Positions 44,971 to 53,287 of a stretch of 64,000 nucleotides of DNA are shown one piece after another. Source of the DNA: CAWKAV01 sp963847735 (GTDB lineage: Bacteria > Desulfobacterota > Desulfuromonadia > Desulfuromonadales > BM103); NCBI GenBank assembly GCA_963847735.1, contig CAWKAV010000029.1, positions 222,170 to 286,169 of the forward strand. The letters run 5' to 3'. Every line of letters begins with the position of its first letter. The first letter of the stretch is position 1. A program made the position numbers and the translations under genes. The notes under the pieces were generated by a model, which worked only from the letters and a program-made list of their open reading frames with translations, did no database searches and was not told the origin of the DNA.

Positions 44971-46047
44971 TTGCCCCATTTTTTTTCAAATTTTCCGGTA
45001 GGGCTGCAACTCTGGCCAGAGGCCCGGCGACGGGCACGCAACTTGAAGGAAGGCTATAACTTTTCCCTGCTGGAAAACTCCGGCGACACCTACCACTTTT
45101 CAGTCCTGGCAAGAACCTCGCACGTGCGTTCGGCCTTCAACAGGTTCGCGACCTGCATGCCTGGGGAAGCGTTCTTTATTCTTGAGTTTTACACCACGGA
45201 AGCGAATGTTGCCGATCCAGAGTCGCCGGCACCGACGATTCACTACTCACCTTATATGCCGGTTGCCGAGATCATCGCAGCAATCGAACCTTACTGGGAT
45301 CGTCTGACCCATGATGGTTTTGTCGGCTTTGGGATGGCTAACAATCGTTCCAGTCAGGAGATGTTCTATTCGGAAGAGAAGGTTCTGACCTTTTTTACCG
45401 ACAACCATCTGCGACTCACCGACCAGTTGGCGAGGGTTGGCATCCCGCATCGGCCGGAATTGCTTCTGCATACGGAACTGGGGCACGACCATCTGTCGCT
45501 GCTCTGCATGGAACGAGAAGCCCTGCCGCACTGTCTGCAAGGCTTCAGTGACCGCGATCTTGACTATGCCTGCTTTTGCCGCGAACTGGTTGACAATCTC
45601 GGCATGTACCCGGTGGAAGAAAGCCTGTCCTTTTTCTTCTCCCGCAAAGAGCAGCAGCTGATCGAGGAAATCCTCTGCCAGCACCCGGGCTACGAGGAAT
45701 TTGCCGAAGATGATTTCGGGGCGTTGCTGCTCGACTGGAACGATTTCGTACAGGAGTGCTGCACCGGTTTCGAAGGGGACCTGTGGGAGTATCGTATGGG
45801 ACTGCAGTTACGAGACATCCTGCACCATGTCATTTTGTCCTGCGAGCAACCTCTCAAAGGCCGTATTCTGGACGTCCTCAAAGAGCCGGATGAAAAGTTC
45901 CGACAGAGTCTTATCGAGAATCGCAAGCGACTGGATAATCCCGGCATTCTCTCCCCGGACGAACACTTCTGGTACAATGGCGTCATCAAAAACGCCGGCC
46001 ATGAACTCCGTCGCGATCTGATCCGCCACGGTTGGTATAAACCTTAG
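44971..46047 (+). CDS. hypothetical protein (358 aa)
   Basis: I do not recognise the family. The reading starts at TTG with GAGG six bases upstream; no ATG fits better. The 358 residues look soluble and acidic, with no signal peptide. Notable stretches are GYNFSLLENSGDTYHFSVLARTS, a central TELGHDHLSLLCMEREALP and a C-terminal DEHFWYNGVIKNAGHELRRDL. Cysteines are scattered without a metal pattern. It lies upstream of and in line with mqnB (80 nt), so it may be co-transcribed with the menaquinone genes, but nothing in it suggests a role there. Confidence 0.6.
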   Translation: MPHFFSNFPVGLQLWPEARRRARNLKEGYNFSLLENSGDTYHFSVLARTSHVRSAFNRFATCMPGEAFFILEFYTTEANVADPESPAPTIHYSPYMPVAEIIAAIEPYWDRLTHDGFVGFGMANNRSSQEMFYSEEKVLTFFTDNHLRLTDQLARVGIPHRPELLLHTELGHDHLSLLCMEREALPHCLQGFSDRDLDYACFCRELVDNLGMYPVEESLSFFFSRKEQQLIEEILCQHPGYEEFAEDDFGALLLDWNDFVQECCTGFEGDLWEYRMGLQLRDILHHVILSCEQPLKGRILDVLKEPDEKFRQSLIENRKRLDNPGILSPDEHFWYNGVIKNAGHELRRDLIRHGWYKP

Positions 46048-46126
46048 AAGCTAGAGAAAGGGTTCAAGGAAAAGGTGAAGGGAAAGCACGGCCTGCCACC
46101 TTTACCCTTACCCAGCACCTGACCAT

Positions 46127-46867
46127 ATGATTGCCCTACTTGCAGCCGTCCCGGAAGAAACCCGCCTGATCAGACAAGCTCTCAAGGCTTTCACTCAAGA
46201 ATCCGTACACAGTGTTACAGTGATAACCGGCCAACTCTTCGGCACAGACATCTGCCTGGCACATAGCGGTATCGGCAAGGCTGCCGCAGCAGCAACGGCC
46301 ATCACCCTGTTGATCGGCTGTCAACCGACGGCTCTCTGGCTGTTCGGTTGCGGTGGGGCCTACCCGGACACCGGATTGGCGGTCGGCGATCTGGCCCTTG
46401 CCACGACGGAGATTTTCGGTGATGAGGGCGTTGCCTCTGACCAGGGCTTCCGTGATTTTGCCGAGATGGGCCTGGCCATGCGCCAGACCTCCGGACCATT
46501 TTTCAACACCTGGCCGGTCGATCAGGAACTCCATGACTGGGCACAACCCTCCCTTGCTGAATACGCTCAAAAAACCGGCCTCAAGCTCTGCTGCGGGCCC
46601 TTTGTGACCGTCTCCACATGTACAGGGACAACCACAAAAGCAAAAGAGATTGCCAACCGCACCGCCGGCGTCTGCGAGAATATGGAGGGAGCGGCTGTTG
46701 CTCTTGCCTGTCAGCAGCTGGCAGTTCCGTTGCTCGAAGTGCGCGGCATTTCCAATCTGGTTGAAGATCGCGACACCAGTCGCTGGAATCTTCCTCTCGG
46801 CATGACTTCGGCTCAGAAGGCGATCATGGCCCTTCTTCAGGCATGGCCCGGTCAAAAGCAATGCTGA
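46127..46867 (+). CDS. mqnB: futalosine hydrolase
   Basis: Cleaves futalosine (or 6-amino-6-deoxyfutalosine) in the alternative menaquinone pathway. The 246 residues show the nucleoside-phosphorylase fold: AAVPEETRLIRQAL, SGIGKAAAAATAITLL, FGCGGAYPDTGLAVGDLALAT, and the catalytic region CENMEGAAVALACQQL with EVRGISNLVEDRD. The stop overlaps the mqnD start by 7 nt, so the two are translationally coupled and act in the same pathway. Confidence 0.93.
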   Translation: MIALLAAVPEETRLIRQALKAFTQESVHSVTVITGQLFGTDICLAHSGIGKAAAAATAITLLIGCQPTALWLFGCGGAYPDTGLAVGDLALATTEIFGDEGVASDQGFRDFAEMGLAMRQTSGPFFNTWPVDQELHDWAQPSLAEYAQKTGLKLCCGPFVTVSTCTGTTTKAKEIANRTAGVCENMEGAAVALACQQLAVPLLEVRGISNLVEDRDTSRWNLPLGMTSAQKAIMALLQAWPGQKQC

Positions 46868-47697
46868 AGACCCTGAGCCTGGGCTATTCGCCCTGCCCGA
46901 ACGATACTTTTATTTTTTACGCCCTGACGCATAACAAAATCACCCTTCCGGGGTACTCCGTTGCAGAACAGCTGGAGGATGTAGAGACCCTTAATCAACT
47001 GGCCTTGCACGGTCAACTCGATCTGACCAAAATTTCCTACCACGCCTTCGGGCATGTCCGTGATCGCTACGCCCTGTTGAACAGTGGTGGAGCACTCGGT
47101 CGCGGCTGTGGGCCGCTTGTCATTGCCCCGAGCTTAACAGAGATGAAAAAATTGCGCGGCAAACGCATTGCGGTCCCGGGCAAGCTGACCACTGCCAACC
47201 TGCTTCTGCAGCTTTACGGGGCAGGCTACGAGGATCTGTTGGTCGTGCCGTTCGACCAGGTCATGCCTGCCCTCAAACGTGGCGAGGCTGCTGCCGGAGT
47301 CATCATCCACGAATCCCGTTTCACCTTTCTGCAAGCGGGCTTTCATGAAGTTCTCGACCTGGGCGCGTGGTGGGAAAAAGACAGTGGCCTGCCCATTCCC
47401 CTCGGCGGCATTCTGGCCCGGAGAGCCCTCGGCAACGAAACGATCCAACTCGTCGACCGGGCGATTCGAGCCAGTCTTGAATATGCCCGACAACATCCCA
47501 AGGAATCACGCACCTACATCAGGGACCATGCCCAGGAAATTGACGACGAGGTGATTGACGCGCACATCAACCTCTACGTCAACGACTTCTCCCTCGATCT
47601 TGGTGAAGAAGGGATTACTGCAATTGAAACCCTCCTTGCCCGTGCCGAGGCACGAGGCCTCATCCCGAAAAGCAGAGCACCGCTCTTCCTCAGTTAA
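46861..47697 (+). CDS. mqnD: 1,4-dihydroxy-6-naphthoate synthase
   Basis: Converts cyclic de-hypoxanthine futalosine to 1,4-dihydroxy-6-naphthoate in menaquinone synthesis by the futalosine route. The two-lobed periplasmic-binding-protein-like fold begins LSLGYSPCPNDTFIFYAL, and continues with LDLTKISYHAFGHV, GRGCGPLVIAP, GKRIAVPGKLTTANLLLQL, GVIIHESRFTF and LPIPLGGILARRAL. About 278 residues, normal. I choose the ATG at 46861 (MLKTLSLGYSP), although an ATG six codons earlier is in frame. MqnA and MqnC are not in the window. Confidence 0.95.
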   Translation: MLKTLSLGYSPCPNDTFIFYALTHNKITLPGYSVAEQLEDVETLNQLALHGQLDLTKISYHAFGHVRDRYALLNSGGALGRGCGPLVIAPSLTEMKKLRGKRIAVPGKLTTANLLLQLYGAGYEDLLVVPFDQVMPALKRGEAAAGVIIHESRFTFLQAGFHEVLDLGAWWEKDSGLPIPLGGILARRALGNETIQLVDRAIRASLEYARQHPKESRTYIRDHAQEIDDEVIDAHINLYVNDFSLDLGEEGITAIETLLARAEARGLIPKSRAPLFLS

Positions 47698-47860
47698 ACC
47701 AATGTGGCGACTGATTGCAGATCTGTTGTTCTTTTCAGCTTCATGAAAACGTTTTTTAAAAACAACACCGGCGGGTCGTGCCTGAGATCTTGAATTTCAG
47801 CAAACACCCAAACACGAAAGGGGCATAGATCATTGATCCACGCCCCAGGTTGCTGACAAA

Positions 47861-47890
47861 CCTCACACTGAGATAATGTGGGGTTTTTTT
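47861..47890 (+). terminator. intrinsic terminator downstream of mqnD
   Basis: A 7-bp stem CCTCACA / TGTGGGG (one G-U pair) followed by T7, about 165 nt after the mqnD stop. Confidence 0.6.
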
Positions 47891-47933
47891 GTCTGCCTAC
47901 AGTTTGTGTGTTTCTTTGTTTTTTAGTAGTTTT

Positions 47934-47965
47934 GAGCAACAGATCGATAATCTGTTGCTCTTTTT
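47934..47965 (+). terminator. second intrinsic terminator downstream of mqnD
   Basis: A perfect 10-bp stem GAGCAACAGA / TCTGTTGCTC with a short loop and T5. It is part of the left inverted repeat copy. Confidence 0.75.
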
Positions 47966-48498
47966 GTAGGATTTTTGCAGCTAAAAGCTAAAGCACAACC
48001 GTCGGGGTTGCCCGACAGCAACGTCATTTTCTTTGTGGCGACAAAGAAAACGAAGCAAAAGAAAACTTAGCGCTGCGCTTGGCATGTCTGGCTCGATATC
48101 ACGGCAACATCAATTTAGAGATGACTGTCGATAACCTGTCTACAGATCCCCCGTAGTTGACGAGGCCCTTTTGGACCTCTCCCTCGGTAATGCTTTGAAT
48201 ATTCGGTGTTGTTACTCTTCTTGCTGCAAGAAAGCACTAAAGAGAGGCCCCCTGAACAGGGCCGGATTCCCTATTCAGCGACCCATAGAAACCACGGAAA
48301 CCCTGCGAAGGAATATGCCCTCCGCCAGGAGAAGGCACTTTTGCATACTTTTGCTGCCGGGCAAAAGTATGTCGGCAGGCGGGCCGAGACCCGCCGGTTC
48401 TGCTTTTGTTTTTAAAGAAAAACTAAAGAGCAACAGATTATCGATCTGTTGCCCTCATCTCCAATGATAGAAACAAGAATAAACTTTGCCAGAAACCT

Positions 48499-48525
48499 GG
48501 GGCGTAGATCATTGATCTATGCCCC
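48499..48525 (-). terminator. hairpin downstream of the long serA
   Basis: A 13-bp stem (GGGGCGTAGATCA with its complement, one G-U) about 40 nt after the serA stop on the minus strand. Tail not strongly T-rich on this strand, better on the other (CCCCTTTGTT). Confidence 0.45.
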
Positions 48526-48562
48526 TTTGTTACAGCTTACAACCCTACAGCCTTACGGCTTT

Positions 48563-50152
48563 TCAATTCAAGTGCACCGCCTTCACAAAACGGGCATCGA
48601 TAGATTTTGCCAACCTCGCCAGAATTGTTTCATCAACCGGGGTGTCAACCGACAGGACCACCATCGCCTCACCGCCTTTGCCGCTCCGACCGAGGTTCAT
48701 GGCACCTATGTTGACTCCTGCTTCGCCGAGGATGGTGCCTATCTTGCCGATCAGACCCGGTCGATCCTGGTAAGTCAACACCAGCATATGCTCCTCGGGA
48801 GTGAAGTCTGTCGCGAAATCGCGCATCTTGACGATCTTCGGCGTCCCTTCGAAAAGGGTGCCGGCGATGGTACGTTTGCCCCGGGGAGTCTCCAGGCTCA
48901 AGGTGATCAGATTGGAGAAAAACTCCGATTCCGTTGATCGGCTCTGTTCAACGATCAAGCCACGGCGTTCTGCGACCAGGTTGGCGTTGACCATATTGAT
49001 TTCCTGGTCGGTACAGCGATTGAGCAGTGCCGCCAGGCCAGCCACCGTGATCGGCATGCAGTCATGCGCAGCGAGCTTGCCGGTATAGTTAAAGGACACC
49101 TTGCCCGGATTTTCGGGGGCCAGCTGCGAGATAAAATCGCCCAGAACGGCCGCCAATTTCATAAAGGGGCGCATCTGGACCATGAGGTCAGGATCGAACC
49201 TGGCAATATTGACAGCGTTCTCGACCGGCTTGCCATCGAGCAGGTTGAGGATCTCCCGACTGACATCAACAGCAACGTTGGTCTGTGCCTCAAAGGTATT
49301 GGCGCCGAGATGCGGCGTGACCACCATGCGGGGATGAGCGATCATCTTCCTGAGAGTTTCACTTTTGGGCGGCTCCTCGCTCCAGACGTCGAAGGCGGCA
49401 CCAGCGACTTTGCCGCTCTCCAGGCCTTTCAGCATGGCTGCTTCGTTGATAATGCCGCCCCGGGCGCAGTTGACGATCAACACGCCGTCCTTCATCTTTT
49501 CAAAGTGCTCGGACTTGATCAGGTCATGCGTTTCCTCATTCAGCGGCGTATGCACTGAAATAACATCGGCGATCCTGATCAGTTCATCCAGGGGAACCAG
49601 GCGTGTACCAAAATCTGCTGCCCGTTTTTCACTGATGTAGGGGTCATAAACGACCACCTCCATCTCGAAGGCCCGCGACCGCAACGCCACGCGACCGCCG
49701 ACCTTGCCAAGGCCGACAATACCCATGGTCCTATGCTTGAGTTCACAACCGGTAAAAGGAGCCCGCTGCCACTGGCCGCTTTTCAGGCTGGCATTGGCGT
49801 CCGGAATGTTGCGGCACAGGGAAAGCAGGATCGCCATGGAATGCTCCGCCGCCGAGTTGGTGTTGCCAAACGGCGCGTTGACGACGATGATGCCCCGTTC
49901 AGAAGCGGCGGGCACATCGACATTGTCGATACCAACCCCGGCCCTGGCGATCATTTTTAATTTTTTGGCGTGGCTCAAAAGTTCCGCGTCGACCTGGGTC
50001 CCGGAGCGGGTGATGATTGCATCATAATCACCGATCAGCTGATAGAGCTCGGCTTTCTCGAGGCCAAGACGCACATCCAACTGAACGCGTGGGTCCTTCT
50101 CCAGCAGTTCGAGACCCTTCTCGGAAATCTCATCCGTTACGATAACTTTCAT
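48563..50152 (-). CDS. serA: D-3-phosphoglycerate dehydrogenase, long form
   Basis: First step of serine synthesis: 3-phosphoglycerate to 3-phosphohydroxypyruvate with NAD. About 529 residues, i.e. the long type with an intervening domain and ACT domain. I see ITRSGTQVDAELL, IARAGVGIDNVDVPAA, the NAD motif GIVGLGKVGGRVALRS, NCARGGIINEAAM, and TPHLGANTFEAQ with its catalytic His. The C-terminal ACT domain (MLVLTYQDRPGLIGKIGTIL) may sense serine. The ATG at 50152 has AGGAAGG upstream. A second, short PGDH gene lies three genes upstream in the same direction. Confidence 0.96.
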   Translation of the reverse strand: MKVIVTDEISEKGLELLEKDPRVQLDVRLGLEKAELYQLIGDYDAIITRSGTQVDAELLSHAKKLKMIARAGVGIDNVDVPAASERGIIVVNAPFGNTNSAAEHSMAILLSLCRNIPDANASLKSGQWQRAPFTGCELKHRTMGIVGLGKVGGRVALRSRAFEMEVVVYDPYISEKRAADFGTRLVPLDELIRIADVISVHTPLNEETHDLIKSEHFEKMKDGVLIVNCARGGIINEAAMLKGLESGKVAGAAFDVWSEEPPKSETLRKMIAHPRMVVTPHLGANTFEAQTNVAVDVSREILNLLDGKPVENAVNIARFDPDLMVQMRPFMKLAAVLGDFISQLAPENPGKVSFNYTGKLAAHDCMPITVAGLAALLNRCTDQEINMVNANLVAERRGLIVEQSRSTESEFFSNLITLSLETPRGKRTIAGTLFEGTPKIVKMRDFATDFTPEEHMLVLTYQDRPGLIGKIGTILGEAGVNIGAMNLGRSGKGGEAMVVLSVDTPVDETILARLAKSIDARFVKAVHLN

Positions 50153-50271
50153 TTCTGTCAATCCTTCCTGCACATAAGCAGTGTTCAAAAAAATGTTTGA
50201 AAAGTCTGCAACCATTCATTCCTTTGCGCGACACTGCGAAAAGCCTGGGGACAACCGCGGTTTTTACTGTT

Positions 50272-50763
50272 CTAGAGACTCTTCTCAGTATTAGAATTAT
50301 CGGTTGTAATCTTGATACAGAGGGCTTCACCTGTGGCGATGACAATTCCATCGAGGCTGCAGATTTCGCCATGGACCATAATCTTGCGGCCCTGCACCGA
50401 GATCAGGCGGGTAGTGACCTGCACCACGGTCTGCAGCGGCAGCAGTTGGCGAAAACTGATATTGAGATTGCCGACCACAACCGCGTGACCGGCCGCCCAT
50501 GCGGCCAGGCCGAGCACCTCGTCAAGCACCGCAGCGATACTGCCGCCATGAGCATGACCGGGCGGCCCTTCAGTGACCGGCCCGAACCAGACACGGGCAA
50601 TGAGATTCCGCTCCTGATCACGAAAATAGTTCATGCGAAAACGGTTGCCGGTCTGGTCACCCGAAACAAACCGCAAGGTTTCACCGACCAGCGCCGGAGC
50701 ATCGAAGGCCTGCCAGTGTGGCTCACCATCAAGAGGCATCAGGGAGTTGTCCTTCTCTTTCAT
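50272..50763 (-). CDS. PaaI-type hotdog thioesterase
   Basis: About 163 residues of the hotdog fold, likely hydrolysing acyl-CoA thioesters. The signature GPPGHAHGGSIAAVLDEVLGL holds the HGG(x)nE/D active-site pattern of the PaaI/4HBT group. It is followed by the NISFRQLLPLQTVVQVTTRL and KIMVHGEICSLDGIVIATGEALCI strands. The ATG at 50763 (MKEKDNSLMP) is preceded by GGAAAG. It sits between serC (100 nt upstream) and the long serA (119 nt downstream). Substrate unknown; no obvious link to serine synthesis. Confidence 0.85.
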   Translation of the reverse strand: MKEKDNSLMPLDGEPHWQAFDAPALVGETLRFVSGDQTGNRFRMNYFRDQERNLIARVWFGPVTEGPPGHAHGGSIAAVLDEVLGLAAWAAGHAVVVGNLNISFRQLLPLQTVVQVTTRLISVQGRKIMVHGEICSLDGIVIATGEALCIKITTDNSNTEKSL

Positions 50764-50863
50764 TTGTCTTTCCTTTGAAATGCTAAGGGACACTTTCCAC
50801 CCGGCAAGTGTCCCCCACATTTGATAAGATCCTCAGCAAAAAGCCAGCAACTCAATCAATAAC

Positions 50864-51955
50864 TCAGCCGTTTTTACTCTCAAATTCCTTCATGAATCCG
50901 GCCAGCTTTTCGATGCCGGCCAGCGGCATGGCGTTGTAGATCGAGGCACGGATGCCACCCACATTGCGATGCCCCTTGAGAGCATAAAGCCCAAGAGCCC
51001 CGGCTTCCTTGAGGAACTTGTCCTCCAGTTCCGGCGTGGCCAGGTTGAAGCTGACGTTCATGGTGCCGCGGAATTCGGGCAGGATCACCCCACGATAATA
51101 ATCGCTGGAATCAATCAAGTCATAGAGGATTTTGGCTTTCTGCTCATTGACCTTTTCGATGGCGGCCACCCCGCCCTGCTGCTGAAGCCACTCGAGAACC
51201 AGGCCGGTGACATAGATGGCGAAGGTGTTGGCGGTATTGGTCAGCGAGTTGTCGGCGTCGCAGACCTTGTAGTTGAGAAGCGTCGGAGTCTGCGGCGAGG
51301 CAAATTCGAGCAGGTCTTCGCGGATCACCACAATGGCGGTTCCGGCTGGCCCGAGATTTTTCTGCAGACCGGCATAGACACAGCCAAACTTGCTGTAGTC
51401 GAGCACCCGAGAGAGCATCTCCGAAGTCTGGTCGACGATCAGCGGCACCGTACCGGTCTCCGGAAAAGTCTGCCAGCGCGAACCGTACAGGGTGTTGTTG
51501 CCGGTCACGTGCAGGTAGGCGGCATCCTGTTCAATCAGAGACGGGTCGATCTCAGGGATACGGTCGTAATTGGTTGCGGCGCTGCTGGCAATCACCCGGA
51601 TGTCACCGAATGGCTTGGCATCCTTGTGGGCAAGCTTGGCAAAGTTACCAGTTTCAACGTAGAGGCACTTCTTGCCGGAAGAACGGCCGGCCAGGTTCAG
51701 AGGCAGGGCGGCGAACTGCATGCGTGCACCGCCGTGAATGAAAAGGATCTTGTAGTTGTCCGGCAGGTTGGTCAACTGGCGAAAGCGTGCCTGGGCATCC
51801 GTCAAAACCTTTTCGAACTGCTTGGCACGATGGCTGATTTCGATGATGGAGATTCCCATCCCCTGGAAATCGAGAAACTCGTCACGAATCCGTTCCATTA
51901 CCGGAACGGGCAACATGGCCGGACCGGCACCGAAATTATAGACCTGCTGGGACAT
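50864..51955 (-). CDS. serC: phosphoserine aminotransferase
   Basis: Second step of serine synthesis (also used in pyridoxal phosphate synthesis): 3-phosphohydroxypyruvate and glutamate to phosphoserine. The 363 residues begin QVYNFGAGPAMLPVPVMERI, contain GISIIEISHRAKQFE, FIHGGARMQFAALPLNL, the PLP-lysine segment YAGLQKNLGPAG, and GHRNVGGIRASIYNAMPL at the end. Full length. It follows the short PGDH gene by 21 nt, so the two pathway steps are co-transcribed. Confidence 0.97.
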   Translation of the reverse strand: MSQQVYNFGAGPAMLPVPVMERIRDEFLDFQGMGISIIEISHRAKQFEKVLTDAQARFRQLTNLPDNYKILFIHGGARMQFAALPLNLAGRSSGKKCLYVETGNFAKLAHKDAKPFGDIRVIASSAATNYDRIPEIDPSLIEQDAAYLHVTGNNTLYGSRWQTFPETGTVPLIVDQTSEMLSRVLDYSKFGCVYAGLQKNLGPAGTAIVVIREDLLEFASPQTPTLLNYKVCDADNSLTNTANTFAIYVTGLVLEWLQQQGGVAAIEKVNEQKAKILYDLIDSSDYYRGVILPEFRGTMNVSFNLATPELEDKFLKEAGALGLYALKGHRNVGGIRASIYNAMPLAGIEKLAGFMKEFESKNG

Positions 51956-51976
51956 ATTATCCTCCTTTATACTATT

Positions 51977-53146
51977 TTAAAGTGTACGTACCTTGATGAC
52001 GCCGTTGATAGCCTCGAGGGCCTGGATCAGTTCAGCAGACGGTGCGGTTTCGATATCGATGATATTATAAGCCGCCTCATCGCGGCTCTTGTTGATCATG
52101 TCGATCACGTTGATTTCCCGCTCGGCCAGTATGGAAAGAACCTGGTTGAGCATCTTCGGCACATTACGGTTGGAGAAGGCAAGGCGATAACCGCCAGCGC
52201 GATCCAATGAGATGTTCGGGAAATTCACCGAGTTCCTGATATTGCCGTTTTCAAGGAAATCGATCAGTTGATCTGCGACCATGATGGCACAGTTCTCTTC
52301 GGCTTCTTCGGTGCTGGCACCGAGATGTGGAATAGGTACGACCTTGTCATTGCCCAACAGTTCCGGCATCGGGAAATCGGTGATGTACTTGTCAATCCTA
52401 CCGCTCTGCAGGCCAGACAGGATGGCTTGGGTTTCGACCACCTTTTCCCTTGACAGGTTGATCAGGGTCGCCCCCTTCTTGAAGCTGTCGACCAGACTCT
52501 CGTTGATCAGGTTGCGGGTTGCTTCCAGCACCGGCAGGTGCAGGGTGACGATGTCCGACTTGGAGAGCAGCGACTGCATGTTTTCCATGCGTTCGACATC
52601 GCGCGACAGGCGCCAGGCAGCCTCGACCGAAAGAGCCGGGTCGTAACCGAGCACTTTCATGCCAAGCATCAGGCCGGTTTCGGCAACCAGTGAGCCGATG
52701 GCACCGAGTCCGACCACGCCGAGGATCTTGCCCTTCAGTTCAGTCCCGCCGTAAGTCTTCTTGCCGTTTTCGACCAGTGTTTGCAGTTCCTCGGAGCTCT
52801 TGCCGGGCCCTTCCCTGCGCACAAAATCAATCGCGCCGATGATATCGCGGGTCGACAGAAGCATGGCAGCAACGGCCAGTTCCTTGACAGCGTTGGCGTT
52901 GGCTCCCGGGGCATTGAAGACCACGATGCCGCGTTCCGTGCAATGCCCGACCGGAATGTTGTTGACTCCCGCACCGGCCCGACCGATCGCCTTGACAGAA
53001 GGCTCGATATCGTCAGCCTGCAGAACGTGGCTGCGCAGCATGATCGCATCGGGAGAGCCGATCTCACTGGCAATTTCGAACTTGTCGAGAGCGAACTTGG
53101 AGAGCCCCTTGACGGAGATCTTGTTATAGGTGCGGACTTTATTCAT
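51977..53146 (-). CDS. phosphoglycerate dehydrogenase, short ACT-domain form
   Basis: A second PGDH of about 389 residues. Motifs: AIGRAGAGVNNIPVGHCTERGI, NAPGANANAVKELAVAAML, NAD site GVVGLGAIGSLVAETG, NLSREKVVE, PHLGASTEEAEENCAI, then a short C-terminal ACT domain (QVLSILAEREINVIDMINKSRDE). It differs in size and sequence from the long SerA. The ATG at 53146 (MNKVRTYNKIS) has AAGGAG six bases upstream. It heads the run serA'-serC. A promoter and a T-tailed hairpin lie in its leader. Confidence 0.95.
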   Translation of the reverse strand: MNKVRTYNKISVKGLSKFALDKFEIASEIGSPDAIMLRSHVLQADDIEPSVKAIGRAGAGVNNIPVGHCTERGIVVFNAPGANANAVKELAVAAMLLSTRDIIGAIDFVRREGPGKSSEELQTLVENGKKTYGGTELKGKILGVVGLGAIGSLVAETGLMLGMKVLGYDPALSVEAAWRLSRDVERMENMQSLLSKSDIVTLHLPVLEATRNLINESLVDSFKKGATLINLSREKVVETQAILSGLQSGRIDKYITDFPMPELLGNDKVVPIPHLGASTEEAEENCAIMVADQLIDFLENGNIRNSVNFPNISLDRAGGYRLAFSNRNVPKMLNQVLSILAEREINVIDMINKSRDEAAYNIIDIETAPSAELIQALEAINGVIKVRTL

Positions 53147-53170
53147 CACTAACTCCTTCGTAAGGAAAAA

Positions 53171-53211
53171 CAAAACCGCCGTGTGCCCTTAACGGGCAAT
53201 CATGGTCGGCG
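53171..53211 (-). promoter_or_regulatory. leader hairpin before the short PGDH gene
   Basis: Minus strand: an interrupted stem (CGCCG..TGCCC / GGGCA..CGGCG) is followed by GTTTTGTTTTT. It lies downstream of the proposed promoter, so it may be a leaky terminator of the DUF1015 transcript or an attenuator of serA'. Confidence 0.35.
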
Positions 53212-53253
53212 ATTTCTGTTATCTGTAAGGCGAAAACCCCCACTGGAAGGCCG

Positions 53254-53282
53254 TTTTTACTACTTTTCAGTGAGGTTGTCAA
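53254..53282 (-). promoter_or_regulatory. candidate promoter of the short PGDH-serC run
   Basis: Minus strand: perfect -35 TTGACA (53277-53282), 17-nt spacer, -10 TAAAAA (53254-53259), just outside the end of the DUF1015 gene. Confidence 0.5.
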
Positions 53283-53287
53283 TGGGC

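Larger units (their letters stand above)
47818..48527. repeat. gene-free stretch bounded by inverted copies of a hairpin-rich repeat
   Basis: The left end (47818-47965) and the reverse complement of the right end (48422-48527) share GGGGCATAGATCA and CAACAGATCGATAATCTGTTG hairpins and the CCCCAGGTT junction. Between them are GTGGCGACAAAGAAAACGAAG, a pattern I recognise from scattered intergenic repeats of related bacteria, and an ACTTTTGC / GCAAAAGTATGTCGGCAGGC element. I see no credible gene in these roughly 700 bases. It may be a non-autonomous mobile element or merged terminator repeats. Confidence 0.55.

Noticed and set aside
46040..46125. Purine-rich GAAGG-like heptads before mqnB
   Set aside because: Loosely repeated AAAGGTG units resemble low-complexity intergenic sequence seen also near 11085; no defined structure or site could be supported.
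47694..47939. An 81-codon minus-strand ORF after mqnD
   Set aside because: It covers the mqnD terminators and half of the inverted repeat; composition looks non-coding.
48171..48467. A 98-codon plus-strand ORF in the gene-free stretch
   Set aside because: No ribosome site, no family resemblance, and it is made of intergenic repeat sequence.
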